Of a stretch of DNA of 64,000 nt, positions 52,530 to 61,001 are shown piece after piece; position 1 is the stretch's first letter, and each line of letters begins with the position of its first letter. The stretch covers positions 1-64,000 of the forward strand of contig BJHF01000004.1 of assembly GCA_014191855.1 (NCBI GenBank), given 5' to 3'. The DNA comes from Deltaproteobacteria bacterium. GTDB taxonomy: Bacteria; Myxococcota_A; UBA796; SXON01. A model generated the notes under the pieces. That model had not been told where the DNA came from, made no database searches, and was given only the letters and a program-made list of their open reading frames with translations. The translations under genes and the position numbers were made by a program.

Positions 52530-55151
52530 TCAGCCCCCTGCCGGAAGCCCGATCGGGTGGGCTCCGGCGCGGCAGGAATCTTGGCGGTGCAAGCTCCACA
52601 CCTCGTCGGCGCCGAGCGCCGAGGCGTACACCCGAACCTCGTCGATGTCGCCGCTCAGTTGCCTGCGCGTGGTGAGCGGGCTGCCGCCGAGGGTGATGGG
52701 GTGGCTCCCGTGCAGCACGCGCGACCACGCCGTCTCGGTTTCGATGCTCAGCCGGCCGTCGTCATAGAGCGCCGTTTTGCCCTGGTCGAACGTGAGCACG
52801 ACGTGGCTCCATGTGTTCATGCACCGGCGCGAGGGGGAGGTCGGGTAGACGGTTTCATTGACGTTTCCCGATGCAAGCTCGGCGAACGACATCCCCTGCC
52901 ACATCACCCCGAGGAGGGTGCCGGTGGCGGCCGGGGGGCCGTTTCCGTTGGTGAACAAGGTCACGTAGTCGTTGGTGCAGGGATCCCGCAGCCGGAACCA
53001 CAACGACACCGTGAACGCCGGGAAGTACCCCTTCAGGGGGTCCAACCGCGCGGTCGCCGGTGCGTGGTCGCCCTCGAAGCGGAGGCCCGAGCCGATGAAG
53101 CCTTCACCCTGTGTGATGCCGGCGGACAACACCGGGGCGCTGTCCGGCCAGGCGGCGGGGTTCCCGTCGAAGCTCCAGTTCAGGGCGGGCTCGGGCGCCT
53201 CCACGAGCGGCTCTGCGCAGAGCGTGTCGAGGTCGGGTGCTTCACAAACTTGAGGGTTGAGCAACCAGAACCCGTAAGGGCGATCGCCGCGAGGCTCCGC
53301 GCCGGCGGCCGCACTGTCGCCCCGCGCGGCGAGCCACATCCCGCCCACGCCGAAGAGCGCCCCGAGGCCGAGGGCGGCGACCAGGGCGCTGCGGCGCGTA
53401 ACCGGGGGGCTGGCGGGCGACGCCGCGACCAGCGGCGCTGCAGCGCGGAGTTCATCTGGTTCAAGAGGATTTTTTGATCGCTGCGCTTCCAGAACGGGCG
53501 GAGCCCCCGTCGGCGCGACCGGGGCCGCGGGCGGCGCGGCGGCGGGAGCCGGAGCGCGCGCCGCTGCGAGGGCTTGGTGCGCTTCCAGTGCGGTTGGGCG
53601 GCGCGCCGGATCGGTCTCCAACATGCGTGCGAGCACGGGGGCGATGCGCGGGTCGATCCCCGGGAGGGTGCGCCACGCCAGCGTGCCGCTCACGTCGAGC
53701 AGCGTGGCCGGATCGCGGCCGGAGAGAAGGTAGATCGCGAGGATTGCGGCGGTGTACACGTCCGTCTTCGGGGAGGCATCGCCCCCGTACTGCTCCGGCG
53801 CCTGCCAGCCGAAGGTCCCGACGAAGGTGGCACCGCCCAGCGCCGGATCCGGCAAGCGGTCTTGCGCGCGGCCCAGACCGACGAGCGCGAGCCCCGTTGC
53901 GGCGCGGACGAGATGCTGCGGGCACAGGTCGCGGTGAACCACGGGCGGGCCGTAGGCGTGGAGATCTCCCAGGATGCCCAGCAGCTCCTCCACGATGGCG
54001 AGCGCGCCGCGCTGGTCGAGGCCACGCCGCGCCGCGGGTTCGTCGACGCTCGGTCCGGGCACCCAGGGCCGCCGCAGCCCGACGACGGCGACGCCGCGAA
54101 ACGACGCTTCGAACCAGGCTGCGCCGGAGGGCAGGCCGCGAACGTGCAGCTCCGTTCCGAGGCGCGCCTCGCGCTGGAGGCGGGCGCGCACGGGCGCCGC
54201 CACGTCGGCCGCGGCGAACTTGACGAAGACAGAGGTTCCATCTGCCTCCTCGGCGCGCCACGCCTCGGTGCCTTCGGTGCCGCCGATTCGGGCTACCAGG
54301 CGAAGTCCGAGGAGATCCCTCGACTCTCCGCTCTCGGAATCCGTCGTGCCCCTCGCGATGTGCATCAGCGTGTTCACGGACTCCGGGCGGTCCGCGGGGT
54401 CGTATCGGAGCGCGGCCACCACCGCGCGGCGCAGGCCGACTGGCGCGCCGGGGGCCGCCTCGTCGATCGGCAGCCAACCGGCTTGTCGGAGCCGCTCATA
54501 GAGCGTCACCACGTCCACATCCGGCACCAGCGCCCGTCGCGACAACATCTCGTAAAGGATGCAGCCGAGCGCCCAAACATCGGCGCGTTCGTCCACACGT
54601 GAGGAGTCGCGAAGCTGCTCGGGTGCCGCGAAGCGAAGCGTGCCCATCAAGGCGCCGGTGCGTGTGCCCTGGTTCGCATCGAGCACGCGGGCGATCCCGA
54701 AGTCGCTCACCTTCGGGATCCACACCCCACCCACTCGGCACAACAGTACGTTCGCCGGCTTCAAGTCGCGATGGACGATGCCGCGCGCGTGCGCCGCGCG
54801 CACCCCGGCGCAGATCGCGAGAAACAGGCCTTCCAGTGCCTCTGGCTCGTAGTGGGCGTTGAGCCAGCGCTCGAGGGTGGGGCCTTCCACGAGCTCCATC
54901 ACGAGGCCCACGCCGGCGGCGTCGCGAACCACCTCCGTTACGCGCACGACGTTTGGGTGGGCCAGGCCCGCCTGCGTTCTCCCCTCCAGCAAAAGGCGCT
55001 CCTCCAGCGATTCCGTCGTCACGCTCAGGAACTTGATGGCGTGGGCGCTGCCGAGCGCGGTGTGTTCGGCTCGCCACACCTCCGCCACCCCTCCGCGACC
55101 GAGCAGGGCGATGAGTCGGAACGAGCCGAGGATGTCGCCGGGGGAGCGCAT
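52530..55151 (-). CDS. Paralogous receptor Ser/Thr kinase: kinase, pseudokinase, TM helix, LamG domain
   Basis: The protein has 873 residues with the same layout as its downstream neighbour. Kinase domain (8-265): GRGGVAEV, Lys40, HRDLKPAN with Asp129, DFG 150-152, APE 176-178. The second kinase-like domain (about 285-530) has Lys311, HRDLCPQH (406-413) with the catalytic Asp, but GLG (425-427) for DFG, then WQAPEQ. A transmembrane helix (588-608) and a LamG-like domain (about 650-865; FTVSLWFRLRDP, DIDEVRVYASALGADEV) follow. The exterior domains have diverged more than the first kinase domains, which suggests different ligands. TAGGCT lies 8 nt before the start. It is divergent, 51 nt from the sigma-54 activator. 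Confidence 0.85.
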   Translation of the reverse strand: MRSPGDILGSFRLIALLGRGGVAEVWRAEHTALGSAHAIKFLSVTTESLEERLLLEGRTQAGLAHPNVVRVTEVVRDAAGVGLVMELVEGPTLERWLNAHYEPEALEGLFLAICAGVRAAHARGIVHRDLKPANVLLCRVGGVWIPKVSDFGIARVLDANQGTRTGALMGTLRFAAPEQLRDSSRVDERADVWALGCILYEMLSRRALVPDVDVVTLYERLRQAGWLPIDEAAPGAPVGLRRAVVAALRYDPADRPESVNTLMHIARGTTDSESGESRDLLGLRLVARIGGTEGTEAWRAEEADGTSVFVKFAAADVAAPVRARLQREARLGTELHVRGLPSGAAWFEASFRGVAVVGLRRPWVPGPSVDEPAARRGLDQRGALAIVEELLGILGDLHAYGPPVVHRDLCPQHLVRAATGLALVGLGRAQDRLPDPALGGATFVGTFGWQAPEQYGGDASPKTDVYTAAILAIYLLSGRDPATLLDVSGTLAWRTLPGIDPRIAPVLARMLETDPARRPTALEAHQALAAARAPAPAAAPPAAPVAPTGAPPVLEAQRSKNPLEPDELRAAAPLVAASPASPPVTRRSALVAALGLGALFGVGGMWLAARGDSAAAGAEPRGDRPYGFWLLNPQVCEAPDLDTLCAEPLVEAPEPALNWSFDGNPAAWPDSAPVLSAGITQGEGFIGSGLRFEGDHAPATARLDPLKGYFPAFTVSLWFRLRDPCTNDYVTLFTNGNGPPAATGTLLGVMWQGMSFAELASGNVNETVYPTSPSRRCMNTWSHVVLTFDQGKTALYDDGRLSIETETAWSRVLHGSHPITLGGSPLTTRRQLSGDIDEVRVYASALGADEVWSLHRQDSCRAGAHPIGLPAGG

Positions 55152-55159
55152 GGCGGCGC

Positions 55160-55165
55160 AGCCTA
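55160..55165 (-). promoter_or_regulatory. Predicted -10 box of a leaderless promoter
   Basis: On the minus strand TAGGCT is followed by 8 nt and the ATG at 55151. It would drive the two-receptor operon. Confidence 0.45.
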
Positions 55166-55202
55166 ACGCCGAACACCCCTCGAAGCGTGATACGAGCAGC
55201 GC

Positions 55203-56771
55203 ATGGAGTATCCCGAGATCGCCGCCCTTCGCGCCGTGGATGCGCTCGCGGCCATGCGGCTTGCCGCTGCAATTCGAAACCTGGAGGAGCAGCTCGCGGC
55301 CACCGGGTGGGCAGCCCGCCAGCTTCCGAGCTTGTTCGCCAGTGACAACGAAACGGAGCGCCTGGATCGCGTTGTGGCGCTCGCGCAGGAGGCCTGCCCG
55401 GATGCGGAGGTGTGGGCCGTGCGGTGGTCGGGCGACTTCGTGGCGGGAACGGCGAGCTTTCAGGCGCTGGCTGGAGCAAAGCGGGAGATCCCGCCCCCGG
55501 GCGTCATCTCCCGCTCCCTCGTCGGTCGAGCCATCGCGAGCGGCAAGCCGCTGTGGATGGACGATCCAACGCGGCGCGCGCCGGAGTCCGCCGCGTCGAT
55601 CGTCGTGAGCCTCGTGGGCTGGGTTGGCTGTGCGCCGCTTGGAAACAACGGGGTGCTCTACTTGTCCGGTCCCCCGGGCACACGGGTACCCAGCGCGGCG
55701 ATTCGCGCCCGGGTGGACACGCTGGCGCAGCTCGCTGCCGCGATCCTGGACGCGGCCGCGGTTGCGCCCGCCGCCGGCGCGGCCACGCCTGGCCGACGCC
55801 CCTCCGCCTCAACGGAGCTCCCGGGCATCGTGGGGTCCTCCTCGCCGATGCGGGAGCTTGCCCGCACGGTTCGCGCCTTCGCGCCAATGCCGTGGCCTGC
55901 GCTTGTGCGTGGCGAAACCGGCACCGGCAAGGAGGCCGTAGCCCGCGCCTTCCATGCGCTCTCGGCTCGTAAGGATGGCCCGTTCATCGCGGTGAACTGC
56001 GCAACGATCCCCGAGGAGCTGGCCGAGAGCATGATCTTCGGCCACGAGAAGGGCGCGTTCACCGGCGCCGATCGGGCGCGGGTGGGGCTCGCCGAAGAAT
56101 CGGCGGGCGGTACGCTGTTTTTGGACGAGATCGGGGAGCTGCCCGCCCGGGTGCAGCCAAAGCTCCTCCGGCTGTTGCAGGAGGGCACGTTCACGCGGGT
56201 CGGCTCATCCAAAGAGCTTCAATTCACCGGACGAATCGTCGGCGCCACGCTGCGCCCGCTGGAGGATGCCAACAGCTTCCGGGGCGATCTCTACCATCGC
56301 CTCGCGGCCTGCGTGGTGCACACCCCGCCGCTGCGGGCGCGCCGCGAGGACATCCCCGATCTCGCCCGGCACCTCCTCGCGAAAGCGGCGAAGCAGGCGG
56401 GTTGTGGCGGGGTGGAGCTGGAGGAGGATGCGGTGGCGGTGCTCGCGCGGCGCGAGTGGCCGGGAAACGTGCGGGAGCTGGAGAACGTGCTCCGAAGCGG
56501 TTTGGCGCGGGCGGTCGCGACCGGTGCGCGCACGGTCGGGCTGGAGCATCTGGATGCGGCTGCGCCCGCCTCCGCCGGGCAAGCGCGCGGAGCGGAGCCC
56601 GTGGACGTCGGGAGCGGCGGCCTGTTGGAGGCCACCGAGCGCTTCCAGCGGCGGATGCTTCGGGATTCCCTGGCGGCCAACGGCGGAAATGTCACCCGCG
56701 CCGCCGAGAGCCTCGGCGTGAGCAAGCAGTGGTTGCACCGGCTCATCTCGCGCTGGGGCGGCGCGCCTTAG
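55203..56771 (+). CDS. Sigma-54-dependent transcriptional activator with GAF-like sensor
   Basis: The protein has 522 residues. A GAF-like domain (about 40-185) is followed by the AAA+ core (about 205-440): GETGTGKE (Walker A), GAFTGAD (sigma-54 contact loop), [13 protein letters not shown] (Walker B), [13 protein letters not shown] and [12 protein letters not shown]. The Fis-type helix-turn-helix is at the C terminus ([23 protein letters not shown]). There is no receiver domain, so input is likely a bound ligand or phosphorylation. Being divergent from the two receptor kinases suggests that they may control it, as known in Myxococcus where Ser/Thr kinases act on such activators. The 3' end overlaps the convergent gene by 4 nt. 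Confidence 0.92.
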   Translation: MEYPEIAALRAVDALAAMRLAAAIRNLEEQLAATGWAARQLPSLFASDNETERLDRVVALAQEACPDAEVWAVRWSGDFVAGTASFQALAGAKREIPPPGVISRSLVGRAIASGKPLWMDDPTRRAPESAASIVVSLVGWVGCAPLGNNGVLYLSGPPGTRVPSAAIRARVDTLAQLAAAILDAAAVAPAAGAATPGRRPSASTELPGIVGSSSPMRELARTVRAFAPMPWPALVRGETGTGKEAVARAFHALSARKDGPFIAVNCATIPEELAESMIFGHEKGAFTGADRARVGLAEESAGGTLFLDEIGELPARVQPKLLRLLQEGTFTRVGSSKELQFTGRIVGATLRPLEDANSFRGDLYHRLAACVVHTPPLRARREDIPDLARHLLAKAAKQAGCGGVELEEDAVAVLARREWPGNVRELENVLRSGLARAVATGARTVGLEHLDAAAPASAGQARGAEPVDVGSGGLLEATERFQRRMLRDSLAANGGNVTRAAESLGVSKQWLHRLISRWGGAP

Positions 56772-57802
56772 CCCCGCCGCCGCCGCGTCAGCGTCGCGGC
56801 GAACACCACCGCCCAGGCCCCGGCCACCGCCGCGCCGGAGTCGCATCCGCAGCCCGCGTCTTCAACGGTGAACGCCCCGGCAAGCGTAGACGAGTCCCCG
56901 CCCGGGTTCGTGACCATCACGTCGTGCGTGCCCGCGGGAAGGGCGCTCGGCGTGGTGGCCGAGAGCGCCGTGCTGCCGGAGAGGGAAACGCCCGAGGCTG
57001 CCATGCCGCCGACGTAGACTTGCGCCCCCGTTTCGAAACCCTGCCCGAGCACGGCGATGGTCACCGTCTCGCCCAGCATCCCGCTGTTCGGCGTCACCGA
57101 CTGCACGCTGAGAATTCCCTCGTTCTCGCCGGAGTCCTCGCCGCTGTCGGTCTCCGCGGTGTCGTTCACGCCGGTATCGGTGTCGCCCGTGTCGGTCCCT
57201 GTGTCGCCGCCGCCGCCCTCGCCGCTCCCCGCGTGAACAACCCAGCTCCCCTGGATGAAGTCGCCGAGCTCGGTCATCTTGTTGTTATAGAAAATGTAGC
57301 TTCCATCGGGTGAAGCGCTGGTGTCGATCACGATCCCAGACTCGTCGCGGTCGTTCACGCGGGGCCAGGACTCTCCGGTCGTCGGGTCAGGCGGGCAGAT
57401 CCACACGGCGATCTGGCCGGAGCTGTACGGCAGCGCCGTCCAACCTGCGGTTTCGTCCACGAGCGTGAGGCGGTTGATGCTGGTGCTCGACACGGTCACG
57501 GTGAACTCCTCCGGGCCCCAGTCCATCGGCCCGTTCACGGGCTCGGCCCCGTCGGCCAGGAGCTGGATGCCCATCTCCGCGAGCGTGGTCTCCCCATCGT
57601 CATTCCCGGTGTTGCTGGCCAGCATGAACTCGACGTACGAGATCTCCAGCGGGAGATCGGCCGCGTTGGCCTTCAGCACGGACACCGCGCATTCGGGGAA
57701 CTCCAACCACGCCAATTGGTCGCCGCTGTCGTAGCTGTCCGACAGGTCGTTGCGGAGCACCACGTCGCCGGCAAGCGCGGCGCTGAACGCGAAGAGCAGC
57801 AT
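56768..57802 (-). CDS. Exported IPT/TIG-domain protein with MYXO-CTERM tail
   Basis: The protein has 344 residues with signal peptide [12 protein letters not shown] and a GAGG ribosome binding site. The N-terminal domain (about 15-205) is unrecognised. A Thr/Asp/Gly-rich linker ([12 protein letters not shown]...) leads to an IPT/TIG domain ([26 protein letters not shown] ... [11 protein letters not shown]). The C terminus [28 protein letters not shown] matches the MYXO-CTERM sorting tail, so the protein is expected to be processed and displayed on the cell surface. TAGCCT at 57826-57831 on the minus strand is a candidate -10 box. Confidence 0.8.
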   Translation of the reverse strand: MLLFAFSAALAGDVVLRNDLSDSYDSGDQLAWLEFPECAVSVLKANAADLPLEISYVEFMLASNTGNDDGETTLAEMGIQLLADGAEPVNGPMDWGPEEFTVTVSSTSINRLTLVDETAGWTALPYSSGQIAVWICPPDPTTGESWPRVNDRDESGIVIDTSASPDGSYIFYNNKMTELGDFIQGSWVVHAGSGEGGGGDTGTDTGDTDTGVNDTAETDSGEDSGENEGILSVQSVTPNSGMLGETVTIAVLGQGFETGAQVYVGGMAASGVSLSGSTALSATTPSALPAGTHDVMVTNPGGDSSTLAGAFTVEDAGCGCDSGAAVAGAWAVVFAATLTRRRRG

Positions 57803-57904
57803 CAGGGGCCTCAGTCGAAGGCGTGTAGGCTACCACAGCGGTACAGGCCCCCTCGCCGTTCCTGTCGTTCGGCGCTACACCGTCGCCCCGAGCCCGGAGC
57901 GAGC

Positions 57905-59245
57905 GTGACCCCCTGGACCCCCGATAGCTGGCGTACCCGCCCCGCGGCGCAACAGGTGGACTACGACGACCCGGCTGAATTGGCAGGGGCGCTCGCCCGG
58001 TTACGGCGTTTGCCACCCCTCGTCACGAGCTGGGAGGTGGAGAAGCTCAAGGCGCAGCTCGCGGCGGCCGGGCGAGGGGAGCGGTTCCTCCTGCAGGGGG
58101 GCGACTGCAACGAGCGCTTCGTGGACTGCGAATCTTCGGTGATCGACGCGAAGCTCAAGGTGATGCTGATGATGAGCGCGGTGCTCACCTACGGCGGGGG
58201 TCGGCCCGTCGTTCGGGTCGGGCGCATCGCCGGCCAGTATGCGAAGCCCCGGTCGGAAGGGTTGGAAACGCGGGATGGCACCACGCTGCCGGTGTACCGC
58301 GGCGACCTCGTGAACCGCATCGAGTTCACGCCGGAAGCGCGCCGCCCCAACCCGGCGAATTTGCTCGAAGCCTACACCCGCTCCGCCATGACGCTCAACT
58401 TCATCCGTGGGCTGCTCGCGGGTGGCTTCGGCGATGTTCACCACTCCGAGGTGTGGGACCTCGCCTGGGCCGACAACTCCGCTCGCTCGGCCGAGTACCA
58501 TGCCTTGTTGGCCAATATGCGCGCGTCCGTGCGGTTCCTCGAAGCCACGTTGGGGCGCCCGCTTGCCGAGCTTGCGAACGTCGACTTCTACTCCAGCCAC
58601 GAGGGGCTGCACCTCGAATACGAGGCGGCCGTCAGCGAAAAACCGCCGTTCCGCGATGGTTGGTACGACCTCTCCACCCACCTGCCCTGGATTGGCGAGC
58701 GCACCCGGCAGCTTGATGGCGCGCACGTCGAGTTCTTCCGCGGCATCAAGAACCCCATCGGCGTGAAGGTCGGGCCCTCGATGGAGCCCGCGGAGCTGTT
58801 GGAGCTCATCCGGGTGCTCAACCCGCTCGACGAGCCGGGCCGCCTCACCCTCATCGTGCGAATGGGCGCGAAGAAGGTGGCGGAACGCCTACCTCGCCTC
58901 GTGAACGCGGTGAAAGCTGCGGGCCGCACCGTCACTTGGTGCTGCGACCCGATGCACGGCAACACCTTCAAGACGGCCGACGGCACGAAGACCCGCCATT
59001 TCGACGACATCCTCGCCGAGCTCGACTCCAACTTCGCCATCCACGCCGACGCCGGAAGCGTGCTTGGCGGCGTACACTTCGAGATGACGGGCAAGAACGT
59101 CACCGAGATCGTGGGCGGGGCGTGCGGGCTCACGGAGGCCGACCTCGCCCAGAACTATGAGAGCGATGTCGACCCCCGGCTCAACTACGGTCAGGCGTTG
59201 GAGATGGCTTTTCTCATCGCGCAGCGGCTCCGCGGGGAGCGGTAG
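57905..59245 (+). CDS. Class II (plant-type) DAHP synthase
   Basis: The protein has 446 residues from a GTG after GGAG. This is 3-deoxy-7-phosphoheptulonate synthase, which joins phosphoenolpyruvate and erythrose 4-phosphate in the first step of the shikimate pathway. Class II features are plain: FLLQGGDCNERF (metal-binding Cys68), VRVGRIAGQYAKPRS, YRGDLVN, HHSEVWDLAW, SSHEGLHLEYE, WIGERTRQLDGAHVEFFRGIKNPIGVKVGP, RMGAKK, WCCDPMHGNT (metal His), and GGVHFEMTGKNVTEIVGG (metal Glu). It is complete and stands alone; no other aromatic-pathway gene is nearby. Its TAG stop is followed by hairpin copy D. Confidence 0.96.
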   Translation: MTPWTPDSWRTRPAAQQVDYDDPAELAGALARLRRLPPLVTSWEVEKLKAQLAAAGRGERFLLQGGDCNERFVDCESSVIDAKLKVMLMMSAVLTYGGGRPVVRVGRIAGQYAKPRSEGLETRDGTTLPVYRGDLVNRIEFTPEARRPNPANLLEAYTRSAMTLNFIRGLLAGGFGDVHHSEVWDLAWADNSARSAEYHALLANMRASVRFLEATLGRPLAELANVDFYSSHEGLHLEYEAAVSEKPPFRDGWYDLSTHLPWIGERTRQLDGAHVEFFRGIKNPIGVKVGPSMEPAELLELIRVLNPLDEPGRLTLIVRMGAKKVAERLPRLVNAVKAAGRTVTWCCDPMHGNTFKTADGTKTRHFDDILAELDSNFAIHADAGSVLGGVHFEMTGKNVTEIVGGACGLTEADLAQNYESDVDPRLNYGQALEMAFLIAQRLRGER

Positions 59246-59247
59246 GG

Positions 59248-59299
59248 GCGAGTCGCGCCGCCAGGTCCCATTTTCCAGGCGGGCGCGGCGGCGACTCGC
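59248..59299. repeat. Stop-proximal hairpin element, copy D
   Basis: Perfect arms GCGAGTCGC (59248-59256) and GCGACTCGC (59291-59299) enclose 34 nt with AGGTCCC and CCAGGCG; an inner GCC/GGC pairing extends the stem. It begins 2 nt after the TAG stop. Confidence 0.65.
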
Positions 59300-59363
59300 G
59301 GCGCGGTCAGGCCTAGATTGATCGCGGGGAACCATCGCAACGGCTACGCTGTCTCGGCGCCTC

Positions 59364-59924
59364 ATGATCCTCCCCCTGCTCTTCGCCGTCGGCTTCGCCG
59401 AAACCCCAGCCCCGGTTTCCGCGGCATCGGCCCCCGCCGCGAGCGCCGCCGGCCACCCAGAGCTCGTCGACGCTGCTCGAAAATACCTCGGTCGCCCCTA
59501 CTCCTTCGGCGGGCGCGACGCGAACCTCGACTGCATGGGCCTCGTGTTTCGCGCTTGGCAGGACGCCGGCCGCGGCGCCTGGGACGATCTCTCCGTGAAC
59601 CCCACCGAGATCGTGGAGAAACGCCAGCTCGGCGCGCCGGTGCCCGGCCTCGACGGTGTGCTCAACGCGAACGTGCGCCTCAGCAACTTCGCGGCCGGAG
59701 ACGTGATCTTTTTCCTCGGGTACGCCATGAACCCCGCCGAGCCCGCGATGGCCACGCTCGACGGCGTTCCCGCCTGGGTGTGGCACATGGGCATGTACGC
59801 CGGCGGTGGCAACTTCGTGGTGGGCGACCATTATGCGGGGAAGGTCGTGGAGATCCCGCTGCTCACCTACCTCGCGAGGCACGACAACTATGTAGGGGTG
59901 TTCGTGGTGCGGCCGGGCGCGTAG
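59364..59924 (+). CDS. NlpC/P60-family cysteine peptidase
   Basis: The protein has 186 residues with an N-terminal signal (MILPLLFAVGFA) and an Ala/Pro-rich linker. The domain begins at ARKYLGRPYSFGGRDANLDCMG with catalytic Cys57. AGDVIFFLG and WHMGMYAGGGNFVVGDHYAGK carry the expected His141 and a further His156. Such enzymes usually cut peptidoglycan stem peptides or act as related amidases in the periplasm. The insert between Cys and His (EKRQLGAPVPGLDGVLNANVR) is longer than in minimal members. TACGCT (59345-59350) lies 13 nt before the ATG and may be its -10 box. Confidence 0.8.
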   Translation: MILPLLFAVGFAETPAPVSAASAPAASAAGHPELVDAARKYLGRPYSFGGRDANLDCMGLVFRAWQDAGRGAWDDLSVNPTEIVEKRQLGAPVPGLDGVLNANVRLSNFAAGDVIFFLGYAMNPAEPAMATLDGVPAWVWHMGMYAGGGNFVVGDHYAGKVVEIPLLTYLARHDNYVGVFVVRPGA

Positions 59925-59937
59925 AGGCCGCGCCTAC
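59921..59937. terminator. Hairpin joining two convergent stop codons
   Basis: GTAGAGGC (59921-59928) pairs, with one bulged A, with GCCTAC (59932-59937). The TAG stop of each gene lies in the arms. Confidence 0.4.
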
Positions 59938-61001
59938 CCATCCTCCGCGTCCCGCCACTCCCCCGCGCGCTTGAGCCGCACCTCCGCCTCCGCCGGATCG
60001 AGCTGGATCGCGGCCGGCGGGTAGTCCTGAAAATACGGCTGGACGTCGCTCCCACGCACGCGGCGACGCATCGTCAAGAAGTGCAGGTACTGCTCGGGCC
60101 AACGCCACACCCAGGCTTCGAAGCGGCGCACAAACGCCTGGAAGCTCGCCGAAACCGACCCCTGCCACTCCAGCGGCTCCGTGATCACCACGCGATGTTT
60201 CGCTTCGCCCGGGTGACGGATCACGTAGGTTGGCAGGAGCACCGCCCCCGACTTCTTCCAGATCTGCGCCGGCTGCTCCGAGAGGTTGGCGCGCCGCCCG
60301 AGGAAGTCGACCTGCGCCCACTTCTTGCCGCCGCCGCCGTCAAAGGCGAGGCCGAGCACGCCGTTCTGCTGCAGCACCTCGAAGGCCGGGCGCAAGAAAC
60401 GAAACACATTCACGTGGCGCACCGGCAGGCGCTTCTCGAGCTGCCACCGGCGCGCGAGCACCCGCTCCCAGAGCGGCGTCGTCCGCGTTTCGTGCAGGAT
60501 CTCGCCCCAAACGGGCGGCGGCGCGCTGAGCTGCGCCATCTGGTAGCCGACGTGCCCCAGCGCGGGCATGATCATCTGGTTGGCGCCGAAGTGCCCGATC
60601 AGCACGATGGCGCCTTTGCCCCGAGCTCTTGCGGCGTCCAGGTGCTCGCGGCCCTCGATCTCGCAGACCTCCCCGATGGTGGCAGGCGACAAGCTGGGGT
60701 ATCGAAGCACCTCCAACTCGTTGTAGAGCGTGAGCGCGTAGGCGTCGCGGAGAATATCGGCTTCGGGGCGAGGCATTGTGCGACCCTCGAAGATGGCACG
60801 CAGCTCGGCGCGCATGTCTGCATCGCCGAGGCGTTGTACGACCCCGCCGCCGATTCGCGACAGTCGATCGAGCACCGGTGCCGGAACGCGGCTCACGGCG
60901 GCCTGACCGGGATAGTACATCGCGAGCCCACCAAGATCCTTCACCAGGAAGGTGGGTTTGAAGCCGCGACGTAGCTCGGCGCGGCGGTCGCGATCAGCCA
61001 C
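59934..61001 (-). CDS. LpxL/HtrB-like acyltransferase
   Basis: The protein has 355 residues from a GTG at 61001, which overlaps the stop of the upstream acyl-CoA synthetase by 8 nt. The fold of lipid A late acyltransferases is suggested by ILRDAYALTLYNELEVL, GAIVLIGHFGANQMIMPAL, GVLGLAFDGGGGKKWAQVDFLGR and WPEQYLHFL. The usual catalytic HX4(D/E) motif appears as His137-FGAN-Gln142, so the acid is replaced by Gln. It may use a somewhat different mechanism or a different acyl acceptor than lipid A. The coupled acyl-CoA synthetase likely supplies activated acyl groups. Confidence 0.75.
   Translation of the reverse strand: MADRDRRAELRRGFKPTFLVKDLGGLAMYYPGQAAVSRVPAPVLDRLSRIGGGVVQRLGDADMRAELRAIFEGRTMPRPEADILRDAYALTLYNELEVLRYPSLSPATIGEVCEIEGREHLDAARARGKGAIVLIGHFGANQMIMPALGHVGYQMAQLSAPPPVWGEILHETRTTPLWERVLARRWQLEKRLPVRHVNVFRFLRPAFEVLQQNGVLGLAFDGGGGKKWAQVDFLGRRANLSEQPAQIWKKSGAVLLPTYVIRHPGEAKHRVVITEPLEWQGSVSASFQAFVRRFEAWVWRWPEQYLHFLTMRRRVRGSDVQPYFQDYPPAAIQLDPAEAEVRLKRAGEWRDAEDG

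Noticed and set aside
57716-57904. Longer N terminus for the DAHP synthase
   Set aside because: The extra residues lie antisense to the start of the divergent gene and do not resemble family N termini; the GTG at 57905 has a GGAG site.
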